From Candidatus Omnitrophota bacterium (GTDB lineage: Bacteria; Omnitrophota; Gorgyraeia; Gygaellales; Profunditerraquicolaceae), in NCBI GenBank assembly GCA_016208765.1, contig JACQXK010000121.1:1-44331 (forward strand): a stretch of DNA of 44,331 bases. Direction: 5' to 3'. The position numbers and the translations under genes were made by a program. The notes under the pieces are model-generated. The model was not told where the DNA came from, searched no databases, and worked only from the letters and a program-made list of their open reading frames with translations. This document shows positions 32,459-40,996 of the stretch, in pieces (position 1 is the stretch's first letter; each line of letters opens with the position of its first letter).

Positions 32459-34053
32459 TAAAAGATAATTTTTTTGACCGGGAAGCCTACCTGCAAACAA
32501 TTGAAAAACGCATTATCGGGTTAAAAGACGGTTATCGGCAGAATCTTGCTATTATCGGAGATGAGCTCGTCGGGAAAACCTCAATAATCTTTAAACTGTT
32601 AAACAGGTTTTGCGATAACAAAACTATCGTGTTTTATATTGAGGCGCGCCACGAATCATATGCGTCTTTTGCAAAAAGGTTCATAGGAATTATGCTTTAT
32701 AATTTTATGGCGAACAGTAACACGCCGCTAAAAGAAGACATTGATTACCTTAAGCAAAAAGCTGCAAAGTTTATCCCGAAAACAGTAGAAAAAATAGAAA
32801 ATATCCTCGGCTCTTTAGAAAAAAGAAAAAAGAAAGATATTTTCACTGAATTGCTCTTTTTATGCGAGTTAATCAATCAAGAAACAGGGAAATTCTGCGT
32901 AGTAGTCTTTGATGAATTTCAGAATTTAGAAAATCTCGGCCTGGGGGATTTTTACAAAGAATGGTCAAAACTCTTGCTTGTTCAGAAAACTACGATGTAT
33001 ATTATTATCAGCTCTCAAAAACACAAAGCAAGGACTATTCTTTCCAAACAATTATCGCTTTTATTTGGAAACTTTGAGATAATTAATATTGAGCCTTTTG
33101 ACACCAAAACAAGCGAAAGATATATTGAAGAAAGAATTAAGCTGGCAAAACCAGACGTCAATCAAGGGATCAAAAACTTTATTATTCATTTTACCGGCGG
33201 CAATCCATTTTATCTTGAGATAGTAACAGAGGCCATAATTAAATCAAATAAAGAAAACCTTTCACAAATTTTGGAACACTTGCTTTTTGATATTTCAGGA
33301 ATATTGAACCAGAGATTTTCAAATTTTATGAAACGTTTTCAGGACATTCCTGATGCCAATGAATATATTTCAATTTTATACCTTGTTTCTAACGGGCAAA
33401 ACAAAATCAGGGATATTGCCCATCTTCTGAAAAAAAAGCAAAGCGAATTAAATTCCAAGGTCATCCGCCTGATTGAAATGGACACCATTAGTAAAAACGG
33501 TGATTTTTTAAAGATCAACGACCGGGTTTTTGGTTTTTGGCTGAAATTTGTGTACCATGGAAAACTAAATTCTTTGACCTTTGACTCAAAAAACCAAAAA
33601 ATACTATTTAGAAGCAACATTGACGCAGCAATACAGGATTTTCTTTTACATACGCAGAAACCTGTAATGCAAAGGTTAATGGAACTGTTACACATGTTTG
33701 AAGACCAGACAATCCAGCTTGAAAAAAAGAAAATAAGGCTGCACCAGTTTAGGGAAATCAAACCACTGGAATTCGGCCACAGCGCTTTGAAATACGGACT
33801 TTTGGGGCGTTCAAACGAAAGCCTCTGGATTATGGCATTGAAAACAGAATCAATCACAGAAGAGGACATTACAGAGTTTGTTAAAGAATGCAAGAAATTC
33901 CGGCATAAATCACAAAGAAATATAATTATCACCCTAAACGATATTGACATGAATACGCGCCTTAAGGCATTAGAAGAAAAGATCTGGGCATGGGATATTG
34001 ACAGCCTGAATCAAATCTTTGATTTATTTTCAAGGCCGGGGGTAATAGCATGA
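32455..34053 (+). CDS. Archaeal-type AAA/P-loop ATPase of unknown function
   Basis: A 532-aa protein with an NTPase core: Walker A GDELVGKTS (35-43), Walker B VVVFDEFQNLEN (149-160), and the later NPFYLEIVTEAI segment typical of the archaeal-ATPase/STAND-like group. A winged-helix-like region follows (about 315-345), and the last 150 residues resemble the DUF234-type, possibly nuclease-like, domain often joined to these ATPases (FGHSALKYGLLGRSNE). I do not recognise a specific function. It is coupled by 4-nt overlaps to the NlpD-like gene before it and the phosphodiesterase after it. Members elsewhere are often called orphan ATPases. Confidence 0.75.
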   Translation: MIKDNFFDREAYLQTIEKRIIGLKDGYRQNLAIIGDELVGKTSIIFKLLNRFCDNKTIVFYIEARHESYASFAKRFIGIMLYNFMANSNTPLKEDIDYLKQKAAKFIPKTVEKIENILGSLEKRKKKDIFTELLFLCELINQETGKFCVVVFDEFQNLENLGLGDFYKEWSKLLLVQKTTMYIIISSQKHKARTILSKQLSLLFGNFEIINIEPFDTKTSERYIEERIKLAKPDVNQGIKNFIIHFTGGNPFYLEIVTEAIIKSNKENLSQILEHLLFDISGILNQRFSNFMKRFQDIPDANEYISILYLVSNGQNKIRDIAHLLKKKQSELNSKVIRLIEMDTISKNGDFLKINDRVFGFWLKFVYHGKLNSLTFDSKNQKILFRSNIDAAIQDFLLHTQKPVMQRLMELLHMFEDQTIQLEKKKIRLHQFREIKPLEFGHSALKYGLLGRSNESLWIMALKTESITEEDITEFVKECKKFRHKSQRNIIITLNDIDMNTRLKALEEKIWAWDIDSLNQIFDLFSRPGVIA

Positions 34054-34538
34054 AAATAGGTGTTATTTCGGACACCCACATACCTGACAGGGCAAAAAGC
34101 ATACCTAACGATCTACTTGAGGCGCTCAAAGGCGTTGACATGATTATTCATGCCGGAGATTTCGCTGAATTAAGCCTATTAGATAAATTAAAATCCGTTT
34201 GCGGCAATATCAAAGCAGTCTCAGGAAATATGGATCCTGCTGAAATTAAAGACCAGCTTCCTGAAAAAGAAGTTTTTAAAGTCGGTAAGTTTAAAATAGG
34301 ACTGATGCACGGCTGGGGGCAACCGGATAAACTGCCAGGCTTACTTGCTGAAAAGTTCAAAGGTGACAATGTTGACGTAATTGTCTTCGGGCATTCTCAC
34401 CAGGCAATTAACGAAAAGAGAGAAGGAATCTTATTTTTTAATCCGGGAAGCCCGACGGATAATATTTTTGCCCCTTATAAATCTTACGGTATCATAGAAA
34501 TTAACGATAAAATAACTGCGAAAATCATAAAATTATAA
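34050..34538 (+). CDS. Metallophosphoesterase, MJ0936/YfcE family
   Basis: A 162-aa calcineurin-like phosphodiesterase. All metal motifs are visible: ISDTHIPD, IHAGDFAE, SGNMDP, LMHGWG and FGHSHQA. YfcE and MJ0936 hydrolyse phosphodiesters in vitro, with the natural substrate unclear. It overlaps the ATPase gene by 4 nt and is 1 nt from the HIT gene. Confidence 0.92.
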   Translation: MKIGVISDTHIPDRAKSIPNDLLEALKGVDMIIHAGDFAELSLLDKLKSVCGNIKAVSGNMDPAEIKDQLPEKEVFKVGKFKIGLMHGWGQPDKLPGLLAEKFKGDNVDVIVFGHSHQAINEKREGILFFNPGSPTDNIFAPYKSYGIIEINDKITAKIIKL

Positions 34539-34539
34539 C

Positions 34540-35031
34540 ATGGATAAACTCTGGGCACCCTGGAGAATCAAATACATAACCTCAACTAAGAAACAAAAAA
34601 GCTGCATTTTTTGCCAAGCCGCAAAACTAAAAAATAAGCACTATGTAGTTTTCAAAACAAAACATTCAGTAGTCTTGTTAAATATTTTTCCTTATAATAA
34701 CGGGCACCTTATGGTTTGCCCGATAAGGCACATAAAAGATTTAACTGCATTAAAACAAGAGGAAACCTTAGACCTGTTTGATTCATTAAAAACATCGCAG
34801 CTGCTTTTGCAAAAAACCTTGCGCCCAGAAGGCTTTAACATAGGAATAAATTTATCAAAAAGCGCAGGAGCCGGCATTACCGGGCACATGCACATTCATA
34901 TTGTGCCGCGTTGGAGGGGAGATACAAATTTTATGCCCGTAATTGGTGAAACAAAAATCATATCACAGTCATTAAAAGAACTGCTAAAACTGCTTAAAGA
35001 TGCTTACAAAAAATCAGATAAAAATATTTGA
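34540..35031 (+). CDS. HIT family nucleotide hydrolase/phosphorylase
   Basis: A 163-aa HIT protein. The triad H116, H118, H120 sits in GHMHIHIVPRW, and an N-terminal C22-x2-C25 pair with His34 may bind zinc. The opening MDKLWAPWRIKYI is typical of the Ap4A phosphorylase-like branch. It probably acts on dinucleoside polyphosphates or AMP-adducts. It overlaps the dGTPase-like gene by 32 nt. Confidence 0.92.
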   Translation: MDKLWAPWRIKYITSTKKQKSCIFCQAAKLKNKHYVVFKTKHSVVLLNIFPYNNGHLMVCPIRHIKDLTALKQEETLDLFDSLKTSQLLLQKTLRPEGFNIGINLSKSAGAGITGHMHIHIVPRWRGDTNFMPVIGETKIISQSLKELLKLLKDAYKKSDKNI

Positions 35032-36154
35032 AGATAAATTCATGGCCCCTTACGCCATGAAAAGCCATGAAAGCCGGGGCAGAATTTATAAGGAGGCTGA
35101 GCATTCTTACCGCAGCCCTTATCAGCGCGACCGCGACAGGATCATTCATTCTGCTGCTTTCAGAAGGCTGGAATACAAAACACAGGTTTTTGTCAACCAT
35201 GAGGGCGATTACTACCGGACGAGGCTGACGCATACAATTGAAGTAGCGCAAATTGCAAGGACAATTTCCCAAGCGCTTCGCCTGAATACAGACCTGACTG
35301 AAGCAATTGCATTGGCTCACGATCTTGGCCATACGCCGTTCGGGCATGCCGGAGAAGAGGCGCTCAACGAATTAATGGCAAGAAACGGAGGGTTTAATCA
35401 TAATTTACAGAGTTTAAGAGTAGTGGACTATCTGGAAGAAAGATATCCTGATTTCTTAGGCTTAAACTTAACATGGGAAGTCAGGGAAGGAATCGTGAAA
35501 CACTCAACAGCATTTGACCTGCCTGTTAGAATTCAAGGCCTTCGCCCAAAAGAACCCCCGACATTAGAAACACAGGTAGTTGACATCGCCGATGAAATAG
35601 CCTATGATAATCACGATCTTGACGATGGATTAACCTCTGGCATGATAACCGAAGCTGACCTTGAAAACCTTGAAATATGGAAAGACATTAATAGAAAGAT
35701 TTCTGAAAAATATACAAATATAAGCGCTGAAAAAAGAAAATACCTGATTATTAGATCCCTTATCAATATACAAGCAACTGATTTAATTCAACAGACTGAA
35801 AAGAATATAAATAAATTCCAAATAAAATCTGTTCAAGAAGTAAGAAAAATAAATAAAAAGATTGTATCTTTTAGCCCTGGTATGTTAAACTTAAGAAAGC
35901 CATTACGCTCTTTTTTAATGGCTAATTTATATCATCATTACCGCGTAATGAGGATGAGCATTAAGGCGAAAAGGTTTATTAAAGAGCTTTTTGATGTATA
36001 CTTAAACAACCCCGAACAGCTGCCGACAGATTCACAAAATAAGATCAAAAAAGACGGCTTAAAAAGGGTGGTCTGCGATTATATCGCAGGCATGACTGAT
36101 AGGTGCGCGTTAGATGAATACAAAAAATTATTTAACCCATACGAAAAAGTATAA
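35000..36154 (+). CDS. dgt: dGTPase-like HD-domain triphosphohydrolase
   Basis: A 384-aa HD protein that by family hydrolyses dGTP or other dNTPs to nucleoside and triphosphate. The metal site is H78 in RTRLTHTIEV and H107-D108 in LAHDLGHTPFGHAGEE, with a later Asp in VVDIADEIAYDNHDLDDG. The conserved SYRSPYQRDRDRIIHSAAFRRL is present. It resembles the shorter Thermus-like dNTPases more than the 505-aa E. coli Dgt. It overlaps both neighbours. Substrate preference is not readable. Confidence 0.9.
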   Translation: MLTKNQIKIFEDKFMAPYAMKSHESRGRIYKEAEHSYRSPYQRDRDRIIHSAAFRRLEYKTQVFVNHEGDYYRTRLTHTIEVAQIARTISQALRLNTDLTEAIALAHDLGHTPFGHAGEEALNELMARNGGFNHNLQSLRVVDYLEERYPDFLGLNLTWEVREGIVKHSTAFDLPVRIQGLRPKEPPTLETQVVDIADEIAYDNHDLDDGLTSGMITEADLENLEIWKDINRKISEKYTNISAEKRKYLIIRSLINIQATDLIQQTEKNINKFQIKSVQEVRKINKKIVSFSPGMLNLRKPLRSFLMANLYHHYRVMRMSIKAKRFIKELFDVYLNNPEQLPTDSQNKIKKDGLKRVVCDYIAGMTDRCALDEYKKLFNPYEKV

Positions 36155-37178
36155 ATCGTTAATTTCTTCAATTCATAGTATCTACCGCCTTGTAAATTCT
36201 ACTTATGAATTAAAAGATTTGATCAGCAGGCTTTCACGGCTTGTCTGCCAGATATTTAATAGTCAATTTTGCCTTGTTTTATTACTGGATGCTTCAAAAA
36301 AACACTCTTTCCTGAAATGTATCACTAAGAAGAAAAGACGTTTTATTTTTGACCATAAAACACCTCTATCTAGTAACATAGAAAAACGTATAACCAAAAA
36401 CCTATCCTGCATAAGAAAAGGCAATCTTTTAGGTATTCCGCTTATCTGCGAAGATATCATCGGGCTGATAATTATTAAACGCGATAAGAGCGGGCAGCCT
36501 TATGATTCTTACGACCAAGAGATGCTGATGACGCTTGCCGAGCAGGCTATTATTGGCATAAAGAATTTGCAACTTTACGAAGAACAACAAAAAATAGTTT
36601 TTGGCAGCATTAAATCACTGGTAACGCTTTTAGACACCCGCGTCCCCCAGGAATACACTCATTCACCGTATTTCAGCCGCTTAGTTACAGCAATAGGACA
36701 AGAAATGCACCTTGATGAAAAGCAAATTGAAAGCTTAAAATACGCCAGCCTTTTGCATGACACCGGCAAAGTTGATATTCCAGTAGAAATTCTCACTAAA
36801 ACAACCAAACTTACTCAAAAAGAATACGACATCATTAAGAAACACCCTGTAAAAGGCGCACAGATCCTGCGCCCGCTACAAATATTAAAACCGGCAATAC
36901 CTATTATTATGCACCATCATGAGAAATACGATGGAACAGGCTATCCTTCGCGGCTCAAAAAAGGGCAAATTCCCCAGGGAGCAAGAATCATGGCAGTAGC
37001 AGATGCATTTGAAGCAATGGTTTACGGCAGGCCTTACCGGGAAAGAATGGATATAGGTGCCGCAATAAAAGAAATTAAGAAAAAAAGTGACACTCAATTT
37101 GACCCTAAGGTAGTTGAGGCATTCCTTAAAGTAATAAAGAAAGTAAATTCAAAAAATTACTTGAAAGCTCCCAAATAA
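36114..37178 (+). CDS. HD-GYP domain protein with altered first metal motif
   Basis: A 354-aa protein with a divergent GAF-like sensor (about 20-160) and an HD-GYP domain (about 165-345). HDTGKVDIPVEIL and HHHEKYDGTGYPSRL are intact. The first helix, which in the paralogue at 11930 reads YTHGHTARV, reads YTHSPYFSRL: the usual G-H-[ST]-x-R-V His is replaced or displaced. It may still hydrolyse c-di-GMP with fewer metals, or act as a binding protein. It overlaps the dGTPase gene by 41 nt. Confidence 0.85.
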   Translation: MNTKNYLTHTKKYKSLISSIHSIYRLVNSTYELKDLISRLSRLVCQIFNSQFCLVLLLDASKKHSFLKCITKKKRRFIFDHKTPLSSNIEKRITKNLSCIRKGNLLGIPLICEDIIGLIIIKRDKSGQPYDSYDQEMLMTLAEQAIIGIKNLQLYEEQQKIVFGSIKSLVTLLDTRVPQEYTHSPYFSRLVTAIGQEMHLDEKQIESLKYASLLHDTGKVDIPVEILTKTTKLTQKEYDIIKKHPVKGAQILRPLQILKPAIPIIMHHHEKYDGTGYPSRLKKGQIPQGARIMAVADAFEAMVYGRPYRERMDIGAAIKEIKKKSDTQFDPKVVEAFLKVIKKVNSKNYLKAPK

Positions 37179-37190
37179 TAGATATATAAT
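37161..37190 (+). promoter_or_regulatory. Promoter upstream of the SPOR-protein gene
   Basis: TTGAAA (37161-37166), an 18-bp spacer and a perfect TATAAT (37185-37190), inside and just after the HD-GYP gene end. The ATG at 37199 is only 8 nt past the -10, so the transcript should be leaderless or nearly so. No Shine-Dalgarno is seen. Confidence 0.65.
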
Positions 37191-37198
37191 ATAAAGTT

Positions 37199-37750
37199 AT
37201 GGAAAAAGAGAATAATTTACAGTTAGAACTATTTACCCAGCCTGAAGGAACAAGCATCCCTGGAGGGCAAAATATAAACAGTTCATTTTGGCGGTTTATC
37301 CGCACTTTTGAAAAAACTATCATGATTATTATTGCAACTGCGGTAATCAGTATCATTTCTTTTTCTTTAGGGGTTGAAAAAGGCAAGCACCTTTCAAAGC
37401 TGGATTTAAAAAAAGACAGACAATTAGACATCTCTACAATAAAACAACGCGTAGAAACCCCTGTTGTTAGTCCTGTCCAGACACAAACAGTGCCTCAACA
37501 AATAAAAACTCCTGCTCCTGCTATCTTAGAAAAACAAGGCTACACAATACAGTTAGCAAGCTATAAGACCAAGATTAGCGCTCAGAAAGAAGCAGAGTCG
37601 CTAAAGAAACGCGGGCTTTTACCTTTTGTCATTATAAAAGGATCCTATGCAGTGCTATGTGTAGGAAATTTTAACAACAAAGAAACTGCGCAGTCTCTAT
37701 TATCACAGTTAAAAAACCGTTATAGGGGTTGCTATATAAGGAGGTTGTAA
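37199..37750 (+). CDS. SPOR-domain membrane protein
   Basis: A 183-aa protein with a cytoplasmic N-terminus, one membrane span (about 40-58), a Pro/Gln-rich linker, and a C-terminal SPOR domain (about 115-183, YTIQLASYKTKISAQKEAESL and VLCVGNFNNKETAQSLLSQL). SPOR domains bind denuded peptidoglycan, often at division sites. This agrees with the NlpD-like protein 5 kb upstream. It precedes the small basic protein by 3 nt. Confidence 0.88.
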   Translation: MEKENNLQLELFTQPEGTSIPGGQNINSSFWRFIRTFEKTIMIIIATAVISIISFSLGVEKGKHLSKLDLKKDRQLDISTIKQRVETPVVSPVQTQTVPQQIKTPAPAILEKQGYTIQLASYKTKISAQKEAESLKKRGLLPFVIIKGSYAVLCVGNFNNKETAQSLLSQLKNRYRGCYIRRL

Positions 37751-37753
37751 GAA

Positions 37754-38035
37754 ATGTCTATTCATCCGTCACTCACCGAATCAGAAAAAGATAAAAAACA
37801 AAGGTCTGTCCTTAAGCGCACAGAGCGCATCAGAATGATGATGGAAAAAGGACAATGGAAGCAAGGAGATAAGGTATTTGGCCTTCCTAAGATCAAAACT
37901 TTAAAAATAAAGATCAAGAAAGAAAAAGCTGAAAAAGCTGAAACCACAACAGCCGAAGGAGCAGCGGCACCTGCTGCAGGAGCAAAAGAGGCCACTGGAA
38001 AAACTGCCCCAGCCAAGACCCAGGAAAAGAAATAA
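37754..38035 (+). CDS. PVC-type small basic protein with Ala/Lys-rich tail
   Basis: A 93-aa protein. Residues 1-60 (SIHPSLTESEKDKKQRSVLKR, then TERIRMMMEKGQW and FGLPKIKTLKIKIKK) resemble a small basic protein I know from Verrucomicrobia, Planctomycetes and Chlamydiae (consensus RNVLxRxERI, FGLPK). Function is unknown; association with ribosomes or nucleic acids is a guess from charge. The last 35 residues are low-complexity Ala/Glu/Lys/Thr, beyond the usual length. It sits between the SPOR gene (3 nt) and the SH3 gene (3 nt) and has an AAGGAGG site. Confidence 0.72.
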   Translation: MSIHPSLTESEKDKKQRSVLKRTERIRMMMEKGQWKQGDKVFGLPKIKTLKIKIKKEKAEKAETTTAEGAAAPAAGAKEATGKTAPAKTQEKK

Positions 38036-38038
38036 CAG

Positions 38039-38839
38039 ATGCAAAAAATAATAAGCCTATTTCTTAAGATAAACGCATTAAGCGTAATACTACTTTATGG
38101 GACAATTTGCTTTGCGCAAGAAACAACTTTTCCTTTTATAGGGCAATCTGAATCGGAAAACGTTAACTTACGCACTGATGCTACAATTAACTCACAGGTT
38201 ATATGCACTCTTTCAAAAAATGAACAGATAGAGGTAATTTCAGAATCATTTGAATGGTATAAAATCAGGCTTCCCAACAACGCCCCGTCTTTTGTAAAGA
38301 AAAACCTCACTGAATGCATCGGACAAAAACCCGCAATTAGCCCGGAAGAAAAAACAGAATGCAAAACTGCAAAGATCACCAAAAACCGGGTCAATATCAG
38401 GCTCGCTCCAAATGAAACAGCGCCTATATTAGGCGTATCCCTGAATAACGAAGCCGTAAATATTATTTCAGAAGAACAAGGCTGGTATAAAATTGAACCA
38501 ATACCAAACAGCTTCGGCTGGGTACACAAGAAATTTATCTCAAAGATAGAAATAAAGAAAGAGGAGCCAAAACCGGAAGAACCAAAGAAAGTAGAAGCTG
38601 ACGTTCAAGAAAACCTGATCAACTTGGAAGGGATCATTAAACCCTACGGGCGGTTCTTTAAACGTTCAGCAACTCATAAAATTATTACTGCTGACAACAA
38701 AATATTTCTTTTAAAAGCTGACAAGAAAATCCTTAATGCCGCAAATCAGCAAAAAGTAAAAATAAAAGGAAGACTTGTTGAAGATATAAAAGAAAAATAC
38801 CCTGTAATTGAAGTAACCGGGCTTGAGGTTATAAAGTGA
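38039..38839 (+). CDS. Secreted protein with two bacterial SH3 domains
   Basis: A 266-aa exported protein. A signal peptide (about 1-26, ending CFAQE) is followed by two SH3b domains (about 36-92 and 112-172; ENVNLRTDATINSQVI and NRVNIRLAPNETAPIL), then a Lys/Glu/Pro linker and a C-terminal OB-like beta domain (about 195-266). SH3b domains commonly bind cell-wall peptides. The gene overlaps the M50 protease gene by 4 nt. It may be a periplasmic wall-associated factor; partner unknown. Confidence 0.82.
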   Translation: MQKIISLFLKINALSVILLYGTICFAQETTFPFIGQSESENVNLRTDATINSQVICTLSKNEQIEVISESFEWYKIRLPNNAPSFVKKNLTECIGQKPAISPEEKTECKTAKITKNRVNIRLAPNETAPILGVSLNNEAVNIISEEQGWYKIEPIPNSFGWVHKKFISKIEIKKEEPKPEEPKKVEADVQENLINLEGIIKPYGRFFKRSATHKIITADNKIFLLKADKKILNAANQQKVKIKGRLVEDIKEKYPVIEVTGLEVIK

Positions 38840-39459
38840 ACCTTTCCGGGCTCATTCTTTCCTTCGGCATATCTTTCGCTTTACTTATGATCTCGGTGAG
38901 CGTACATGAATTTGCTCATGCCCTTGTGGCATTTAAACTGGGAGACCAGACCGCAAAATTCTCAGGTAGGCTTACCCTGAACCCTCTTTCACACATTGAT
39001 CCATTCTGGACGTTGATATTACCATTATTTTTATTCATCAGTTCTGGGGGGCGTTTTCTTTTCGGAGCGGCAAAACCTGTACCAATCAACTACTGGGCGC
39101 TGCGTAATCCGCGGCGCGATATTATCTGGGTAGGTGCAAGCGGGCCGGCGGCTAATTTTATTTTTGCAGCAATCATATCTTTTGTCCTGAAGATCGCGCC
39201 TATTAGCGGGGTTACCGGATCACTCTTGGCGCAATTAGCTATAATTAATATCGTCCTCGGTGTTTTTAACCTGATCCCCATTCCTCCGCTTGATGGTTCG
39301 CGAATCTTAACCGGTATCCTGCCGCCTAATCTATCCGCCTTATATTTAAAGATTGAACCTTTTGGCTTTATAATTCTTATGCTGCTTTTATGGTCTGGCG
39401 TATTTAACAGTTTTATCTGGAAATCAGTCCATTTTATCTTAAATTTATTTGGGATCTGA
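38836..39459 (+). CDS. Site-2 protease family (M50) membrane metalloprotease
   Basis: A 207-aa multi-span protein. The zinc motif HEFAH (H24, E25, H28) is in the first long span and the third-ligand motif is NLIPIPPLDGSRIL. It is the short YwhC-like form with no PDZ domain, so its substrate may be a small membrane protein or peptide. The start is GTG overlapping the SH3 gene stop. It ends 1 nt before the aroB ATG. Confidence 0.9.
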   Translation: MNLSGLILSFGISFALLMISVSVHEFAHALVAFKLGDQTAKFSGRLTLNPLSHIDPFWTLILPLFLFISSGGRFLFGAAKPVPINYWALRNPRRDIIWVGASGPAANFIFAAIISFVLKIAPISGVTGSLLAQLAIINIVLGVFNLIPIPPLDGSRILTGILPPNLSALYLKIEPFGFIILMLLLWSGVFNSFIWKSVHFILNLFGI

Positions 39460-39460
39460 A

Positions 39461-40546
39461 ATGAAAACAATTAAGGTTAATCTCGGTAAACGTTCATACA
39501 ATATCATTATCGGAACAGGCATAATTAACAGCATTGGAAGGATTATTTCCGGCTTAAGCCTGGGTAAAGACGCTTATATCATTACCAACAAACGCATAAA
39601 AGATCTTTATGGTAAAGACATTTCCAGCTCGCTATCAAGAAGCGGATTTAACTTTAAGTTTAAATTAATCCAAGACTCGGAAAAAAGTAAATCGTTAGAA
39701 AATGCCTGTGTGATTATTAAAGACCTTGCTCTTTTTGCAAGAAAAAAGAATGTTTGTATTATTGCCATGGGAGGCGGGGTAGCAGGAGATCTTGCCGGAT
39801 TTGTTGCCGCAGTGTTCAAAAGAGGCATTCCTTACATTCAAATACCTACGACACTGCTTGCCCAGGTAGATTCAGCTATCGGAGGAAAAACTGCAGTAGA
39901 TTTAAAAGAAGGCAAGAACCTTGTAGGCGCCTTTTATCAACCTCGCGCGGTAATAAGCGACACAGGCTTGCTTACATCCTTAAACAAACGCCATATTCGC
40001 TCGGGGCTTGCTGAAATTATAAAATACGCTATCATCAAAGACAAAAACCTGTTTTCTTATCTTGAAAATAACCTTAAAGGCCTGCTTAATTTAAAACCAT
40101 CATCTTTAGAACACGTTATTACTGCATCATGCAAAATTAAAGCCTCAATAGTAGAACAGGACGAAAGAGAAGAGCGAGGAATAAGAACCATACTTAATTT
40201 TGGGCACACCATCGGCCATGCCATTGAAACAGCCAGTAATTATGATTTATATTCTCATGGGGAGGCAATCGCATTAGGCATGTTAACAGCTTGTGCCGTC
40301 AGCAAAAAACTTGGGCTAATCAATGCAAGCACAGTAAAAAGAATTGATAATTTAATTAAGGCGTCGGGCTTGCCGACAAAAATTAGAGGTACTGCCTTAA
40401 ATAAAATAATCTATGCACATTACTTTGATAAAAAATTTATTGGCAAGAAAAACAGATTTATACTTATTGATGATATAGGCAAGGCCAAAGTAAAAGAAGC
40501 TGTTTCTTTAGAAATTATAAAAGAGGCTGTAAAAGAAAGGTTGTAA
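39461..40546 (+). CDS. aroB: 3-dehydroquinate synthase
   Basis: A 361-aa NAD- and metal-dependent enzyme of the shikimate pathway, turning DAHP into 3-dehydroquinate. Hallmarks: MGGGVAGDLAGFVAAVFKRG, QIPTTLLAQVDSAIGGKTAV, KNLVGAFYQPRAVI, and the metal ligands in LNFGHTIGHAIE and YSHGEAIALGM. I chose the ATG at 39461; an upstream TTG at 39449 overlaps the protease. Together with aroQ at 22470 it gives consecutive shikimate steps in one window. It converges on the GspB-like gene with only 3 nt between. Confidence 0.94.
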   Translation: MKTIKVNLGKRSYNIIIGTGIINSIGRIISGLSLGKDAYIITNKRIKDLYGKDISSSLSRSGFNFKFKLIQDSEKSKSLENACVIIKDLALFARKKNVCIIAMGGGVAGDLAGFVAAVFKRGIPYIQIPTTLLAQVDSAIGGKTAVDLKEGKNLVGAFYQPRAVISDTGLLTSLNKRHIRSGLAEIIKYAIIKDKNLFSYLENNLKGLLNLKPSSLEHVITASCKIKASIVEQDEREERGIRTILNFGHTIGHAIETASNYDLYSHGEAIALGMLTACAVSKKLGLINASTVKRIDNLIKASGLPTKIRGTALNKIIYAHYFDKKFIGKKNRFILIDDIGKAKVKEAVSLEIIKEAVKERL

Positions 40547-40549
40547 TTT

Positions 40550-40996
40550 CTACTTTTCTTGATTAGAAAGCTTTATAATAGAGCCCTGATTTTCAAGCTC
40601 AACTTCCTGCAGACTAACACTCTTTAACGTAGCCCCATTAATTACTTCACCCTTTTTTACGATTTGGTTATTGATTAACGCGTGCCACTGGTTATCCGCA
40701 AGAAACACGCCATTTAATACCAGGGCTTGGGAAGCAGGGGCCTTCAAAACAGGCTGATTTGGAATATTTATCTTTTCCTCTACCTTAGGAAGCTCAACAA
40801 CCTTTGCTATCTTTTTCTCAGGAGAGTATTTTAACAAAAAGTTTAAAAAAAACATTCCGGTAATTACCGCAAGAACAACGAATAACAAATTTCTTCTCAC
40901 CGCATGCTTTGGCCTGTCTTCAGGAATATTTAACTCTTGAATATTATTGCGTTGCGCCTGCTCAACTTTTTTTAAAGCATCGTGTATTATGCTCAT
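40550..40996 (-). CDS. GspB/PulC-like general secretion pathway protein
   Basis: A 148-aa bitopic protein: a short cytoplasmic N-terminus (MSIIHDALKKVEQAQRN), one membrane span (about 36-55) and a periplasmic domain ending LNGVFLADNQWHALINNQIV and GATLKSVSLQEVELENQG, the T2SSB fold. GspB pairs with the GspA/ExeA ATPase to place the secretin in the peptidoglycan. The gene is read after the GspA-like gene with a 4-nt overlap. Confidence 0.85.
   Translation of the reverse strand: MSIIHDALKKVEQAQRNNIQELNIPEDRPKHAVRRNLLFVVLAVITGMFFLNFLLKYSPEKKIAKVVELPKVEEKINIPNQPVLKAPASQALVLNGVFLADNQWHALINNQIVKKGEVINGATLKSVSLQEVELENQGSIIKLSNQEK

Noticed and set aside
33339-33950. A 203-codon open frame on the minus strand
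   Set aside because: It lies opposite the conserved ATPase gene, has no ribosome site, and its translation is hydrophobic-rich and unlike any family, as expected for an antisense shadow.
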